Shown: positions 1-7,535 of the stretch, piece after piece | How positions within the stretch are numbered: position 1 is the first letter of the stretch | How the letters are laid out: the number at the start of each line of letters is the position of its first letter | Assembly: GCF_001458595.1 (NCBI RefSeq) | Contig: NZ_LN890328.1 | Span: 946,480-1,010,479, forward strand | From: Clostridium neonatale | Lineage (GTDB): Bacteria; Bacillota; Clostridia; Clostridiales; Clostridiaceae | Length of the DNA: 64,000 bases | Direction: 5' to 3' | The notes under the pieces: model-generated | What the model was told of the DNA's origin: nothing | The model's input: only the letters and a program-made list of their open reading frames with translations | Database searches by the model: none | Program-made: the position numbers and the translations under genes

Positions 1-1
1 T

Positions 2-349
2 ATTTTAAGCAAAGAGGATTTTTCAATTATCCCATTTACAAAAGATGATAATGGTACAGAAACATCATATCATTTATATTTATATAGAGTAAAAGGATTT
101 AAAGAAGAGCAAAGAAATGCACTTATAACAAATTTAGCTGAAAAAGGAATAGCTACAAATGTGCATTATAAACCACTTCCAATGTTAACTTTATATAAAA
201 ACCTAGGATATGATATAAAAGATTATCCTAATGCATATGCACAATATGAAAATGAAATAACATTACCAGTGTATAGTACATTATCTCTTGAGGATGCTGA
301 ATATATAGCAAAAGAAACAGTTAAAGCAATTAAAGAAATTTTAGCATAA
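2..349 (+). CDS. DegT/DnrJ/EryC1/StrS-type sugar aminotransferase, C-terminal part
   Basis: The reading frame is open from the first base of the window and ends at 349, so only the last 115 residues or so are present. They match the small C-terminal domain of PLP-dependent nucleotide-sugar aminotransferases: a core ending in YHLYLYRV, then GIATNVHYKPLP, then LPVYSTLSLEDAEYIAKETVKAI. The family transaminates keto-sugars on nucleotide diphosphates for cell-surface glycan synthesis. The catalytic lysine lies upstream of the window and cannot be checked. A GTG at 161 lies inside the domain and is not the real start. The substrate cannot be told from this part. Confidence 0.8.
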   Translation: MLSKEDFSIIPFTKDDNGTETSYHLYLYRVKGFKEEQRNALITNLAEKGIATNVHYKPLPMLTLYKNLGYDIKDYPNAYAQYENEITLPVYSTLSLEDAEYIAKETVKAIKEILA

Positions 350-365
350 ATTTTAAATAAAGAAG

Positions 366-432
366 AGACTTATTTGAATGTTAAAATGAACTTGTATTAA
401 GGAATTTTTAATATAGATAAGTCTTTTTGTTT
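366..432 (+). terminator. probable intrinsic terminator after the aminotransferase
   Basis: An 8-bp inverted repeat (agacttat at 366-373, ataagtct at 417-424) is followed by a T-rich run to 432. The loop is long (43 nt), so this is a weak call. Confidence 0.4.
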
Positions 433-569
433 TATATAGACATGGATATAAAATTAAACATTTAGTATAATTTAGATGTAGATTTAAGTTTTTGTTAAAG
501 TTAAAGGTAATAATAAGAATAAAATTAGAAAAGAAATGATGTGAAGAAATTAATATAATGAGGTTAAAA

Positions 570-1730
570 ATGAAAATTAGTGAGTTTGCTAAAAGATCAG
601 GTGTAACAATAAAAACTCTTCTTCATTATGAAAAAATAGGGTTATTGATACCATCAAGTAGAAATGAAAATGGATACAGAGTATATTTAGAAGAGGATTT
701 TTTAAAATTGCAGCAGATAACTACATTAAAATATATAGGTTTATCTTTAAAAGAAATAAATCACATTATAAATGAGAATAACGAAAATCTAGAAAATATG
801 ATATGTATTCAAAAAAAGGCCCTTGAAGAAAAGAAAAAACATATTGAAGAAGTTATAAAAGTATTTGATAAGGCAGAAATGCAGGCCAAAGAAAATGGAA
901 GCTTAGATGCTGATAGTTTAATTAACATAATAAAAATAACTAATATGGAGAGCACAATAAAAGAGCAGTATAATAGTGATAAAAATCTGAATTTAAGAAG
1001 TAATCTACATAGCTATAATGTAAATAAAATTGACTGGGATGTTTGGTGCTTTGAGAATATGAAATTTTGTAAAAATGATAAAGTATTAGAGTTAGGATGC
1101 GGCAATGGAAAGCTTTGGCTTAAAAATAAAGAAAAAATAGAAACAGATCTAAATATAACTTTATCAGATTTTTCCAAAAGTATGATAAAAAGTGCTAAAA
1201 ATAATTTGAAGGAAATAAATATGGATTTTCAATATAAAGAAATTAATGCTGAGAAAATTCCATATAAAGATGAAACATTTGATGTAATTATAGCAGAGCA
1301 TATGATTTATTTTGTTTCTAATATAGAGAAAGCATTGGAAGAAATAAAAAGGGTACTTAAGCCAAATGGGAAGGTCTATATAACTACTAACTCAAAAAAT
1401 ACAATGAATGAGCTAAATGAATTATGTGAAAAATTCGCACCTAATTCAGGGTTAAGTAATAACGGGCTTTCAGAAAGATTTAATTTAGAAGAAGGTGAAA
1501 AGCTACTTAAAAAGTATTTTAACAATGTAAGTCTTAACGTACTTGAAGGTAAAATCATTTTAAGTGAATCAGAGCCATTAGTTTCATATAAAGCATCTAC
1601 CATACAAGGAAAGTCAATTCTTATAGGAAAGAAAAGAATCGAGTTTAAAGATTATCTGGATAATTACATAAAAGAGAATAAACAAATATTGATAACAACT
1701 AAAGCAGGAATATTTGAAATAATTAAATAA
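570..1730 (+). CDS. MerR-family regulator fused to a SAM-dependent methyltransferase
   Basis: The N-terminal ~70 residues are a MerR winged-helix domain: the protein starts MKISEFAKRSGV, followed by LLHYEKIGLL, NGYRVYLEED and a LSLKEINHII wing/helix. A helical linker of about 60 residues follows. From about residue 165 there is a class I methyltransferase, with motif I VLELGCGNG near 172-180, an acidic D in TLSDFSKSM, FDVIIAEHMIYF, and LKPNGKVYITT. I chose the ATG at 570 because gagg at 560-563 sits 6 nt before it; an in-frame ATG at 558 would add four residues. The HTH probably binds DNA and the C-terminal domain either methylates a small molecule or senses SAM, but no substrate is evident. 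It is a single-gene unit with its own terminator. Confidence 0.85.
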   Translation: MKISEFAKRSGVTIKTLLHYEKIGLLIPSSRNENGYRVYLEEDFLKLQQITTLKYIGLSLKEINHIINENNENLENMICIQKKALEEKKKHIEEVIKVFDKAEMQAKENGSLDADSLINIIKITNMESTIKEQYNSDKNLNLRSNLHSYNVNKIDWDVWCFENMKFCKNDKVLELGCGNGKLWLKNKEKIETDLNITLSDFSKSMIKSAKNNLKEINMDFQYKEINAEKIPYKDETFDVIIAEHMIYFVSNIEKALEEIKRVLKPNGKVYITTNSKNTMNELNELCEKFAPNSGLSNNGLSERFNLEEGEKLLKKYFNNVSLNVLEGKIILSESEPLVSYKASTIQGKSILIGKKRIEFKDYLDNYIKENKQILITTKAGIFEIIK

Positions 1731-1735
1731 TATTC

Positions 1736-1785
1736 AAAGATCACATATGTTAAAAGTAATATAAGAATATATGTGGTCTTTATTA
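1736..1785. terminator. bidirectional terminator between convergent genes
   Basis: A 13-bp stem with one G-U pair (aaagatcacatat 1736-1748 with atatgtggtcttt 1769-1781) lies between the end of the MerR gene and the end of the minus-strand gene at 1791. It has A-rich and T-rich flanks usable in both directions. Confidence 0.75.
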
Positions 1786-1790
1786 TTTAT

Positions 1791-2459
1791 CTATTTTATA
1801 TGCAGAATTATATAATTTATAATTTCATATATGTTAATTTCTCCTTGAAAAGTAATTACGAGATTATTATCAGAAATATTTATATCTTCTATTTTAACTC
1901 CTGGAATTTTATCTAAATTTAAAATGATTTCATTATTATTCATATCTACATTAATGATATTATTAGTAGATATTTTACTTAAGATTGTACTCTTACTTAT
2001 GCTTATAAATCCAATTTTACTTTCATCTAAATGCAAGATGATCTTATTAGAGCCAGAGGCTGGTGTAAAAATCATATGTCCTCTAAATGGAATTTTATGA
2101 TAATAAGCATTAAATAATATAGTTATTTTATTATTATGTATTTCTGACTTTACACCAGATATAGTTAAATTATTTTTATTTATATTATCTTTGTATTCTT
2201 TTAGTACACTCATTAAGATATTATTTAAATCATTTTCGTTAAGAGTGATAGATGTAGAAAAAGAAAGGGCATTAGAAGATAAGTTAAGCTTTGGATTATT
2301 TAATTTATCAATTAGATAAGATAAATTTATCTCAGACGATGATGTACTTATAGGAGATAAGTCCTTGTAAGGATAAAATCCCCCAAAATAAGTGGAAATT
2401 AAGGATAAACATATGAAAATTATAATTGAAAAAGTAAATATAGATTTATTTTTATTCAT
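1791..2459 (-). CDS. membrane-anchored extracytoplasmic protein, YpmS-like
   Basis: This 222-aa protein has a single N-terminal hydrophobic segment (about residues 6-24) after a basic MNKNK start, so it is either exported or anchored with the rest outside. The remainder is a beta-rich domain with LNENDLNNILMSVL, then alternating hydrophobic strands. The pattern (signal anchor, LTEKELN-like motif near residue 75, long beta strands) resembles the Bacillus YpmS/DUF2140 lipid-handling-like family, but this is a by-eye similarity. There are no catalytic motifs. It stands alone, converging on the MerR gene. Function unknown. Confidence 0.6.
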   Translation of the reverse strand: MNKNKSIFTFSIIIFICLSLISTYFGGFYPYKDLSPISTSSSEINLSYLIDKLNNPKLNLSSNALSFSTSITLNENDLNNILMSVLKEYKDNINKNNLTISGVKSEIHNNKITILFNAYYHKIPFRGHMIFTPASGSNKIILHLDESKIGFISISKSTILSKISTNNIINVDMNNNEIILNLDKIPGVKIEDINISDNNLVITFQGEINIYEIINYIILHIK

Positions 2460-2642
2460 TAAAAATCACGCCTTAAAAAATATTTATAAAATTAGGTTTA
2501 TATTATTGAAATAAAATCATATATATATAATTGACATAGAAAAAATTAATTATTCATCCGTATAGAGGTAATATTATAATTCTTAATAATTATTATGTAA
2601 ACTAAACTGTAGAAATAATGAAAACAAAAGTAAATAAGATAA

Positions 2643-2697
2643 CAAAGACACTATGAAAAATCAAAATTTATTTTGAAGCTTATAGTGTCCTTTTTTG
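2643..2697 (+). terminator. orphan intrinsic terminator with no gene upstream on its strand
   Basis: gacactat (2647-2654) pairs with atagtgtc (2682-2689). A nested stem, tcaaaa/ttttga (2661-2666 and 2671-2676), lies inside it, and ctttttt follows. The preceding gene is divergent, so this would end a short transcript starting in 2540-2620 or act as a leader attenuator for the gene at 2802. Confidence 0.5.
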
Positions 2698-2747
2698 TAT
2701 AAAAAGATAATTTCAGATATAATATATATAAATGGATAAATTTATTG

Positions 2748-2753
2748 TATAAT
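2748..2753 (+). promoter_or_regulatory. -10 element (TATAAT) of the metallophosphoesterase gene
   Basis: A perfect TATAAT lies about 50 nt before the ATG at 2802. It overlaps the TTG at 2745 that would otherwise extend the reading frame, which argues that translation starts at 2802. Confidence 0.5.
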
Positions 2754-2801
2754 GTGAACAATATAATATTAAAGTTAATAATTAGATATAGTGAGGAATT
2801 A

Positions 2802-3626
2802 ATGAAAAAAAGCTTATTATCATTTTTATATTTTGGAAATAAATCCTTTGAAATAAGTAAACATATAATAGAAGATAAAAATCTCCCAGAGAAATTTGAT
2901 AACTTTAAAATAATTCATTTATCAGACTTTCATAGTAATTATGATATTAAAGATAAAATAATACAACAAATAAATAAAGAAGAGCCCAATATAGTTGTTA
3001 TGACAGGAGATATGATTAATAAATATGATAAAAAATCTGACTTTAATATATTTTTAGATTTAGCTCAAAATATAGCAAGTAGATACAAGACATATTTTAT
3101 ATGTGGAAATCATGAGAATAGATTAGATAAAGAAGATTTAAATTATATTTATTTAAAATTGAAAAAGTATAATATTTGTATTCTAAATAATGATCATAAA
3201 AAAATATATATAGATAATCAATACATCAATATATACGGAATAAATTTATCTAATGAATTTTATATCATAAATAATGCTAAAAAAATAGATATGTTGAATA
3301 ATAAAATAGAAGAATCATTAACTAATTTAAATGAAGATCAATATAATATCATACTTATTCATAATCCATTATTTTTTAATGAATATGTTAAATATAATGC
3401 TAATATAATCTTTTCAGGTCATGTTCATGGAGGAATGATAAGACTTCCATTAGTTGGAGCATTATTATCACCAGAACGCAAATTTTTTCCTAAATATAAT
3501 AGCGGAATTTATGAAATTAAAAATAAGTTCATGATTGTAAGTAGAGGACTTGGTCATAGCAGACCAGGAATAAGACTTAAAAATAAGCCAGAGTTAGTAA
3601 GTATTACTTTTAGAGGAAAAGAATAA
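2802..3626 (+). CDS. calcineurin-like metallophosphoesterase
   Basis: The protein has about 274 residues and all the family's metal-binding motifs in order: HLSDFHS, MTGDMIN, CGNHEN, ILIHNP and FSGHVHGG. These coordinate a dinuclear metal centre that hydrolyses phosphomonoesters or phosphodiesters. The layout (short basic/hydrophobic N-terminus, then KIIHLSD) resembles the YkuE/YaeI group, whose members act on membrane lipid phosphates, but the substrate cannot be assigned. I chose the ATG at 2802 because gagg lies 5 nt before it at 2793-2796; the TTG at 2745 lies in the promoter. The late GHSRPGIRLKNKPELVSITF end is typical of the family. It is a single-gene unit. Confidence 0.85.
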   Translation: MKKSLLSFLYFGNKSFEISKHIIEDKNLPEKFDNFKIIHLSDFHSNYDIKDKIIQQINKEEPNIVVMTGDMINKYDKKSDFNIFLDLAQNIASRYKTYFICGNHENRLDKEDLNYIYLKLKKYNICILNNDHKKIYIDNQYINIYGINLSNEFYIINNAKKIDMLNNKIEESLTNLNEDQYNIILIHNPLFFNEYVKYNANIIFSGHVHGGMIRLPLVGALLSPERKFFPKYNSGIYEIKNKFMIVSRGLGHSRPGIRLKNKPELVSITFRGKE

Positions 3627-3718
3627 AAAAATCTATAATATTGCTTTAAATTTATGTTGAATAAGTATAAAATAAACTTATAAGTATAAACTAAATTACT
3701 AGAAAAGGAAGGATAAAA

Positions 3719-4036
3719 ATGTCAAAGTACAAAGTTGGAGACGAATTAATAATAGTATCAGACCCTAATAAGGAAGCAGACAAACTAAAGGAATTAACTA
3801 CTTTATCTGTTGATGGTGATTTTGCTCAAATTTCATGGGGAATAAAAATATTAGAAGTTGAATATGATAAGCCATATGTAACTTTAACTTATAGAAATGC
3901 TCAAGGAGTAAAAAATAAAGTTTTTGCAGAATGTAAAGATGTTAAAAATTTTGATAAAGAATTAGTTTTAGAAAAAGCATTACTTAAAGCTTTTCAAAAT
4001 GAAATAATAGACATATCAGTATTTAAAAATAGATAA
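3719..4036 (+). CDS. conserved small cytoplasmic protein of unknown function
   Basis: This 105-aa protein has a good ribosome site (aaggaagg, 6 nt before the ATG) and a strong terminator after it, so it is a real gene. It starts MSKYKVGDELIIV, which suggests a small beta-barrel (SH3-like) entry, and it ends in a helical part (ELVLEKALLKAF). There are no cysteines in a metal pattern, no signal peptide and no catalytic motif. I do not recognise the family. Neighbours (phosphoesterase upstream, convergent aminotransferase downstream) give no hint. Confidence 0.65.
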   Translation: MSKYKVGDELIIVSDPNKEADKLKELTTLSVDGDFAQISWGIKILEVEYDKPYVTLTYRNAQGVKNKVFAECKDVKNFDKELVLEKALLKAFQNEIIDISVFKNR

Positions 4037-4046
4037 ATTATATAAT

Positions 4047-4096
4047 AAAAAGAATTAATATGATAAAAATTACTCTTTATCATATTAATTCTTTTT
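4047..4096. terminator. strong bidirectional terminator
   Basis: A 21-bp perfect stem (4047-4067 with 4076-4096) with an 8-nt loop begins in A5 and ends in T5. It serves both the plus-strand gene ending at 4036 and the minus-strand gene ending at 4119. Confidence 0.88.
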
Positions 4097-4118
4097 ATTT
4101 ATAATATTATTTTTAATA

Positions 4119-5288
4119 CTATAAAATAATATTACAATCCTTTATGGATTTTATAGCTTGTCTTATAACATCAACTGGTAAAACTAAAGCAAATCTTACA
4201 TAGCCTTCACCAAGAGTACCAAAAGCACTTCCAGGAGTACAAATAACTCCACTTTTTTCCATGAGATCCATGCAGAATTCATATGAAGTTTTGTAATTCT
4301 TTGGAATAGGGGCCCAGGCAAACATTGTACCTTTACTATCAGGAACATCCCAGCCGATGTCTCTTAGTCCTGAGCACAAAGCATTTCGTCTTTTTTCATA
4401 TTCTCTGCAATGTTTTTTTACGCTATCTTGTGGACCATTTAAAGCAGCAATAGCAGCATATTGAATTGGAAGGAATATACCATAGTCTATTTGTGAGCGA
4501 AGCATTTTAAAATGATTAATAATTTCTTCATTACCAAGGACAAAAGAAACTCTTGCACCAGTTATATTAAATGATTTTGAAAGAGAATAAAATTCAACTC
4601 CAACTTCTTTAGCACCTTTATGAGATAAAAAAGATCCGCCTATATTATCATCATAAATTATATCTGAATATGCATTATCATGAATTATAATTATGTTATA
4701 TTTTTTAGCAAATTTTATTAATTCATCATAAAAATCTGGTGGAGCAATTGCACATACAGGATTAAGTGGATAGGAAACTACCATAAATTTTGTTTTATAT
4801 AAAATATCTTCATCTATATTTTTTAGATCTGGAAGGTAATTATTTTCACTTAAAAGAGGATAATGAATGATTTCAGCTCCAGAAAGATAAGGCCCAATTT
4901 CGAAAATTGGATAACCAGGATTAGGAACCAATACAATATCTCCTTTATTACAAAGTGATAATCCTATATGTGCTAAGCCTTCTTGTGATCCATATAATGA
5001 CATGACTTCATTAGAAGATAGATCAACATTAAATCTATTTTTATAATATGTACAGACTGATTCTGTTAATTCAGGCAAATCACATAAGGAATATTTCCAA
5101 TTATCGGGATTAGAAGCTGAGTTTATAAGAGCATCAATAACATGTTTATCTGGTTTAAAATCTGGTGTTCCAACAGATAGGTTGTACACCTTTTTGCCGT
5201 TGGCAATTAGTTTTGATTTTTTATCATTTAAAACATTAAAAATTCCTGTTTGAAAATAAGATAGATTATTAGAAAATTGTAAATTCAT
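4119..5288 (-). CDS. class I/II PLP-dependent aminotransferase (aspartate / LL-diaminopimelate aminotransferase-like)
   Basis: The 389-aa protein is of fold-type I. It contains SVGTPDFKPD near the N-terminus, VPNPGYPIFE, a cofactor-binding HDNAYSDIIYD segment, the Schiff-base lysine in SLSKSFNITGAR, and a late GTMFAWAPIP and GEGYVRFAL. It transfers an amino group between an amino acid and 2-oxoglutarate or pyruvate. The NPGYP..E..P..SG layout is that of clostridial proteins annotated as LL-diaminopimelate or aspartate aminotransferases, and the substrate is not resolved. I chose the ATG at 5288, which follows an excellent aggaggag at 5294-5301; the 13 upstream codons are non-coding leader. 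It is a monocistronic unit. Confidence 0.85.
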   Translation of the reverse strand: MNLQFSNNLSYFQTGIFNVLNDKKSKLIANGKKVYNLSVGTPDFKPDKHVIDALINSASNPDNWKYSLCDLPELTESVCTYYKNRFNVDLSSNEVMSLYGSQEGLAHIGLSLCNKGDIVLVPNPGYPIFEIGPYLSGAEIIHYPLLSENNYLPDLKNIDEDILYKTKFMVVSYPLNPVCAIAPPDFYDELIKFAKKYNIIIIHDNAYSDIIYDDNIGGSFLSHKGAKEVGVEFYSLSKSFNITGARVSFVLGNEEIINHFKMLRSQIDYGIFLPIQYAAIAALNGPQDSVKKHCREYEKRRNALCSGLRDIGWDVPDSKGTMFAWAPIPKNYKTSYEFCMDLMEKSGVICTPGSAFGTLGEGYVRFALVLPVDVIRQAIKSIKDCNIIL

Positions 5289-5427
5289 ATATTCTCCTCC
5301 TAAGTAAATTAATAATATATAAAGCATATAAATGAAAAGATAATAAAAATAATCTGCTTTTATTATAACATTGATGTAAATAAATTTACAGAAACATCTT
5401 TCATATTAACTCTTTTAATGTTTTTCT

Positions 5428-5456
5428 TTGCATTATTAGAATTTATATAGTATTAT
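5428..5456 (+). promoter_or_regulatory. candidate sigma-A promoter of the UvrD-S24 fusion gene
   Basis: TTGCAT (5428-5433), 17 nt, TATTAT (5451-5456), followed 56 nt later by the ATG at 5512. No LexA/SOS-box palindrome was recognised by eye near it. Confidence 0.4.
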
Positions 5457-5511
5457 TTATTAATAAATAGAATTAATAAGATACAAAATATATATTATAG
5501 GAGGAATAAAA

Positions 5512-6972
5512 ATGGAATTTAACAGTAGACAAGCAAAAATTATAAAAAGTAAACCAAATGGCTATAACATGATTAAAGGAAAAAGTAAATCTGGAAAAAC
5601 TACTACTATTTTAAATAGAATTCCATTTTTGTTAAAATCATATTGTTTAGCAGAAAATGATAGTATTTTAATGATAGTTCCTTTTGAAGAATCTTTAAAA
5701 AAATCAGAAAGAATTTACAATAATATAGAAAGTGAAAAATATTATCAAGAAAGCTTTTTTGAAAAAGATACAAAAAAACATTTTAGAATAAATACAATAG
5801 AAAAGCTTGCTTTTGAATATATTAGTGTTAGTAATAAAGAATTTATTAATGAATATAAAATTATAGATGAATTGGAAAAAAAAGAAATTCTTTTAGATAT
5901 CATAAAAAACATAAAGATAAAAAGATTTGATAAAATAGAGAATATTGATTTTTTGATTCAAGAAATCAAATATATAAAATCTTTTAATTATGATTTAGAA
6001 GAATATCAAAATTCTAATAGAAAAAAACTTTATAATATAAATATTAAAAAAAATTCTGAGGAAAGAAAAAATATTTTCAAGATATATACTTTTTATGAAA
6101 AATCATTAAAAAAGCTAAAGAAGTTTGATATTGAAGATTTATATATATTAGCATTAAAAGAAGCAAAAAATAATTTAGATATGAAGTATACACATATAAT
6201 AATGGATGATGCTCAAGAATTTACAAAAGTTCAAATAGAATTTCTAAAAGAACTATATTGTGAGAAGAGTTATTCTAGTTTTACATTTATAATCGGCCAA
6301 AAAGATATTAAAAATGAATTATCTTATTTAAGCAAAAATAGGTCTTTTTCTCAGTTATCTCTTAATTTTAAAGGTAAGACAAGGATCTTAAGTGAAATAT
6401 ATAATTTTGATGCATTGAGTGAAAGCAAAGAAATTTTAAGTGAAGATAAGATGATAGATGAATCTTTAGAATTGGATAAAATAGAATACATAGATTTAAA
6501 AAGAAATGTAGTACATAAATTTATTCAAGATGCTTTTAATAATAAAGAAATATATATAGAGGATAATGAAAAAGAAGAAAAGGAAGAAAATTTAGAGGAA
6601 ATTCCAGTTTTTAATGAAATAGCTGCAGGAAGTCCTATTATAATGAATGATTCTATAGAGGATTTTTACTATCTTCCAAAGCAATGGATTAGAAGAAGCA
6701 ATAATGTTTTTATTTTAAAAATAAAAGGTGATTCCATGATAAATAAAAATATTAATGATGGAGATTATGTAGTTATAAGCAAAGAACCTTCTGCAAATAA
6801 CAATGACATAGTAGCAGTTGAATTTTCAGGAGAAGCAACATTAAAAACACTTAAAATAAAAGATAATAATATTATTTTTGTACCAGAAAATGAAAAATAT
6901 GAACCTATTGTAGTTGGGGAATATGATGAATTTAATATTTTAGGAGTAGCGATTGGAATCATAAAAAAATAG
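5512..6972 (+). CDS. UvrD-like N-terminal ATPase domain fused to a LexA-type S24 autopeptidase domain
   Basis: Two modules are visible in 486 aa. Residues 1-300 resemble the first half of a UvrD/Rep/PcrA helicase: NSRQAKII at 4-11 (Q motif), Walker A GKSKSGKTT at 23-31, DIEDLY, motif II IIMDDAQEF at 229-237, a degenerate GQKD motif III, and a NFKGKTRIL segment like motif IV. Motifs V and VI and most of domain 2 are missing, so it is probably not a processive helicase. After an acidic linker (about 350-362), residues 363-486 form a LexA/UmuD S24 domain: an Ala-Gly bond in EIAAGSP (A372-G373), catalytic Ser408 in KGDSM and Lys445 in TLKTLK. There is no LexA helix-turn-helix. The ribosome site taggagg is strong. 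Damage-induced self-cleavage is an inference from the intact Ser/Lys/Ala-Gly set. Confidence 0.85.
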   Translation: MEFNSRQAKIIKSKPNGYNMIKGKSKSGKTTTILNRIPFLLKSYCLAENDSILMIVPFEESLKKSERIYNNIESEKYYQESFFEKDTKKHFRINTIEKLAFEYISVSNKEFINEYKIIDELEKKEILLDIIKNIKIKRFDKIENIDFLIQEIKYIKSFNYDLEEYQNSNRKKLYNINIKKNSEERKNIFKIYTFYEKSLKKLKKFDIEDLYILALKEAKNNLDMKYTHIIMDDAQEFTKVQIEFLKELYCEKSYSSFTFIIGQKDIKNELSYLSKNRSFSQLSLNFKGKTRILSEIYNFDALSESKEILSEDKMIDESLELDKIEYIDLKRNVVHKFIQDAFNNKEIYIEDNEKEEKEENLEEIPVFNEIAAGSPIIMNDSIEDFYYLPKQWIRRSNNVFILKIKGDSMINKNINDGDYVVISKEPSANNNDIVAVEFSGEATLKTLKIKDNNIIFVPENEKYEPIVVGEYDEFNILGVAIGIIKK

Positions 6973-7000
6973 AATTATACATAAAATTTAAATATAGAAT

Positions 7001-7061
7001 TTTTAACAATATAGCTTTTATAAATATAGAATTAAATATAAAAGTTATATTGTTGTTAAAA
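7001..7061 (+). terminator. probable terminator after the UvrD-S24 gene
   Basis: Long imperfect stem: ttttaaca...cttttata (7001-7022) with tataaaag...tgttaaaa (7037-7061), with a 3-nt bulge and a weak U tail. Confidence 0.45.
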
Positions 7062-7073
7062 TTTATAATTATC

Positions 7074-7103
7074 TTGATTGTAAACGTATAAATGTGATAC
7101 TAT
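7074..7103 (+). promoter_or_regulatory. candidate promoter of the 51-aa small protein
   Basis: TTGATT (7074-7079), 18 nt, TACTAT (7098-7103), 34 nt before the ATG at 7138. Confidence 0.4.
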
Positions 7104-7137
7104 AGTAATATGAGATAAGCGTAAAGGGGGATTGCTA

Positions 7138-7293
7138 ATGGAAAAATTATATGAAATAAAAAATAAATTATATATAGCTATTCATAGTTTTATATGTACA
7201 GTTATGAATACATCAGATTATGCAATGTGGCAGCAAGATGAATGTGGAAATTGGATATATATGAGTGAAGAAAGAGATGCCATTACAGGTTAA
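7138..7293 (+). CDS. small protein (51 aa), unknown function
   Basis: ATG at 7138, stop at 7291-7293. It is preceded by one of the strongest ribosome sites in the window (aaaggggg, 7 nt spacing) and a plausible promoter, and followed by a 16-bp terminator stem, so it looks like an independent gene. The protein starts MEKLYEIKNKLYIAIHSF, has a short hydrophobic middle, and carries a charged C-terminus with WQQDECGNWIYMSEERDA. Two cysteines (residues 20 and 35) are not in a metal motif. There is no recognised family. It could be a small regulatory or membrane-associated peptide; function unknown. Confidence 0.6.
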   Translation: MEKLYEIKNKLYIAIHSFICTVMNTSDYAMWQQDECGNWIYMSEERDAITG

Positions 7294-7340
7294 ATATATT
7301 ATGGATAATTGTATTGCTTTTTTATATTATAAAAATGTAT

Positions 7341-7390
7341 AGAAAGTCATTTAATAAAAGATAAAAATATTAAATGACTTTCTTATTTTT
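7341..7390 (+). terminator. intrinsic terminator of the small-protein gene
   Basis: A 16-bp perfect stem (7341-7356 with 7368-7383) with an 11-nt loop, followed by tattttt. Confidence 0.78.
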
Positions 7391-7535
7391 GACTATTTTT
7401 AAATATATTTTAAAATAATAATTGAATTACTTGTCAATGTATTAGAATATACAAATATAAATCTTTATAGCAATATAATTTAATTAGACATATATCTATT
7501 AGTGAGAAATAATATAATGGAGATTGTTTTTACTC

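Noticed and set aside
5512..6972. A normal LexA repressor or a normal UvrD helicase
   Set aside because: No helix-turn-helix precedes the S24 domain, and helicase motifs V-VI are missing.
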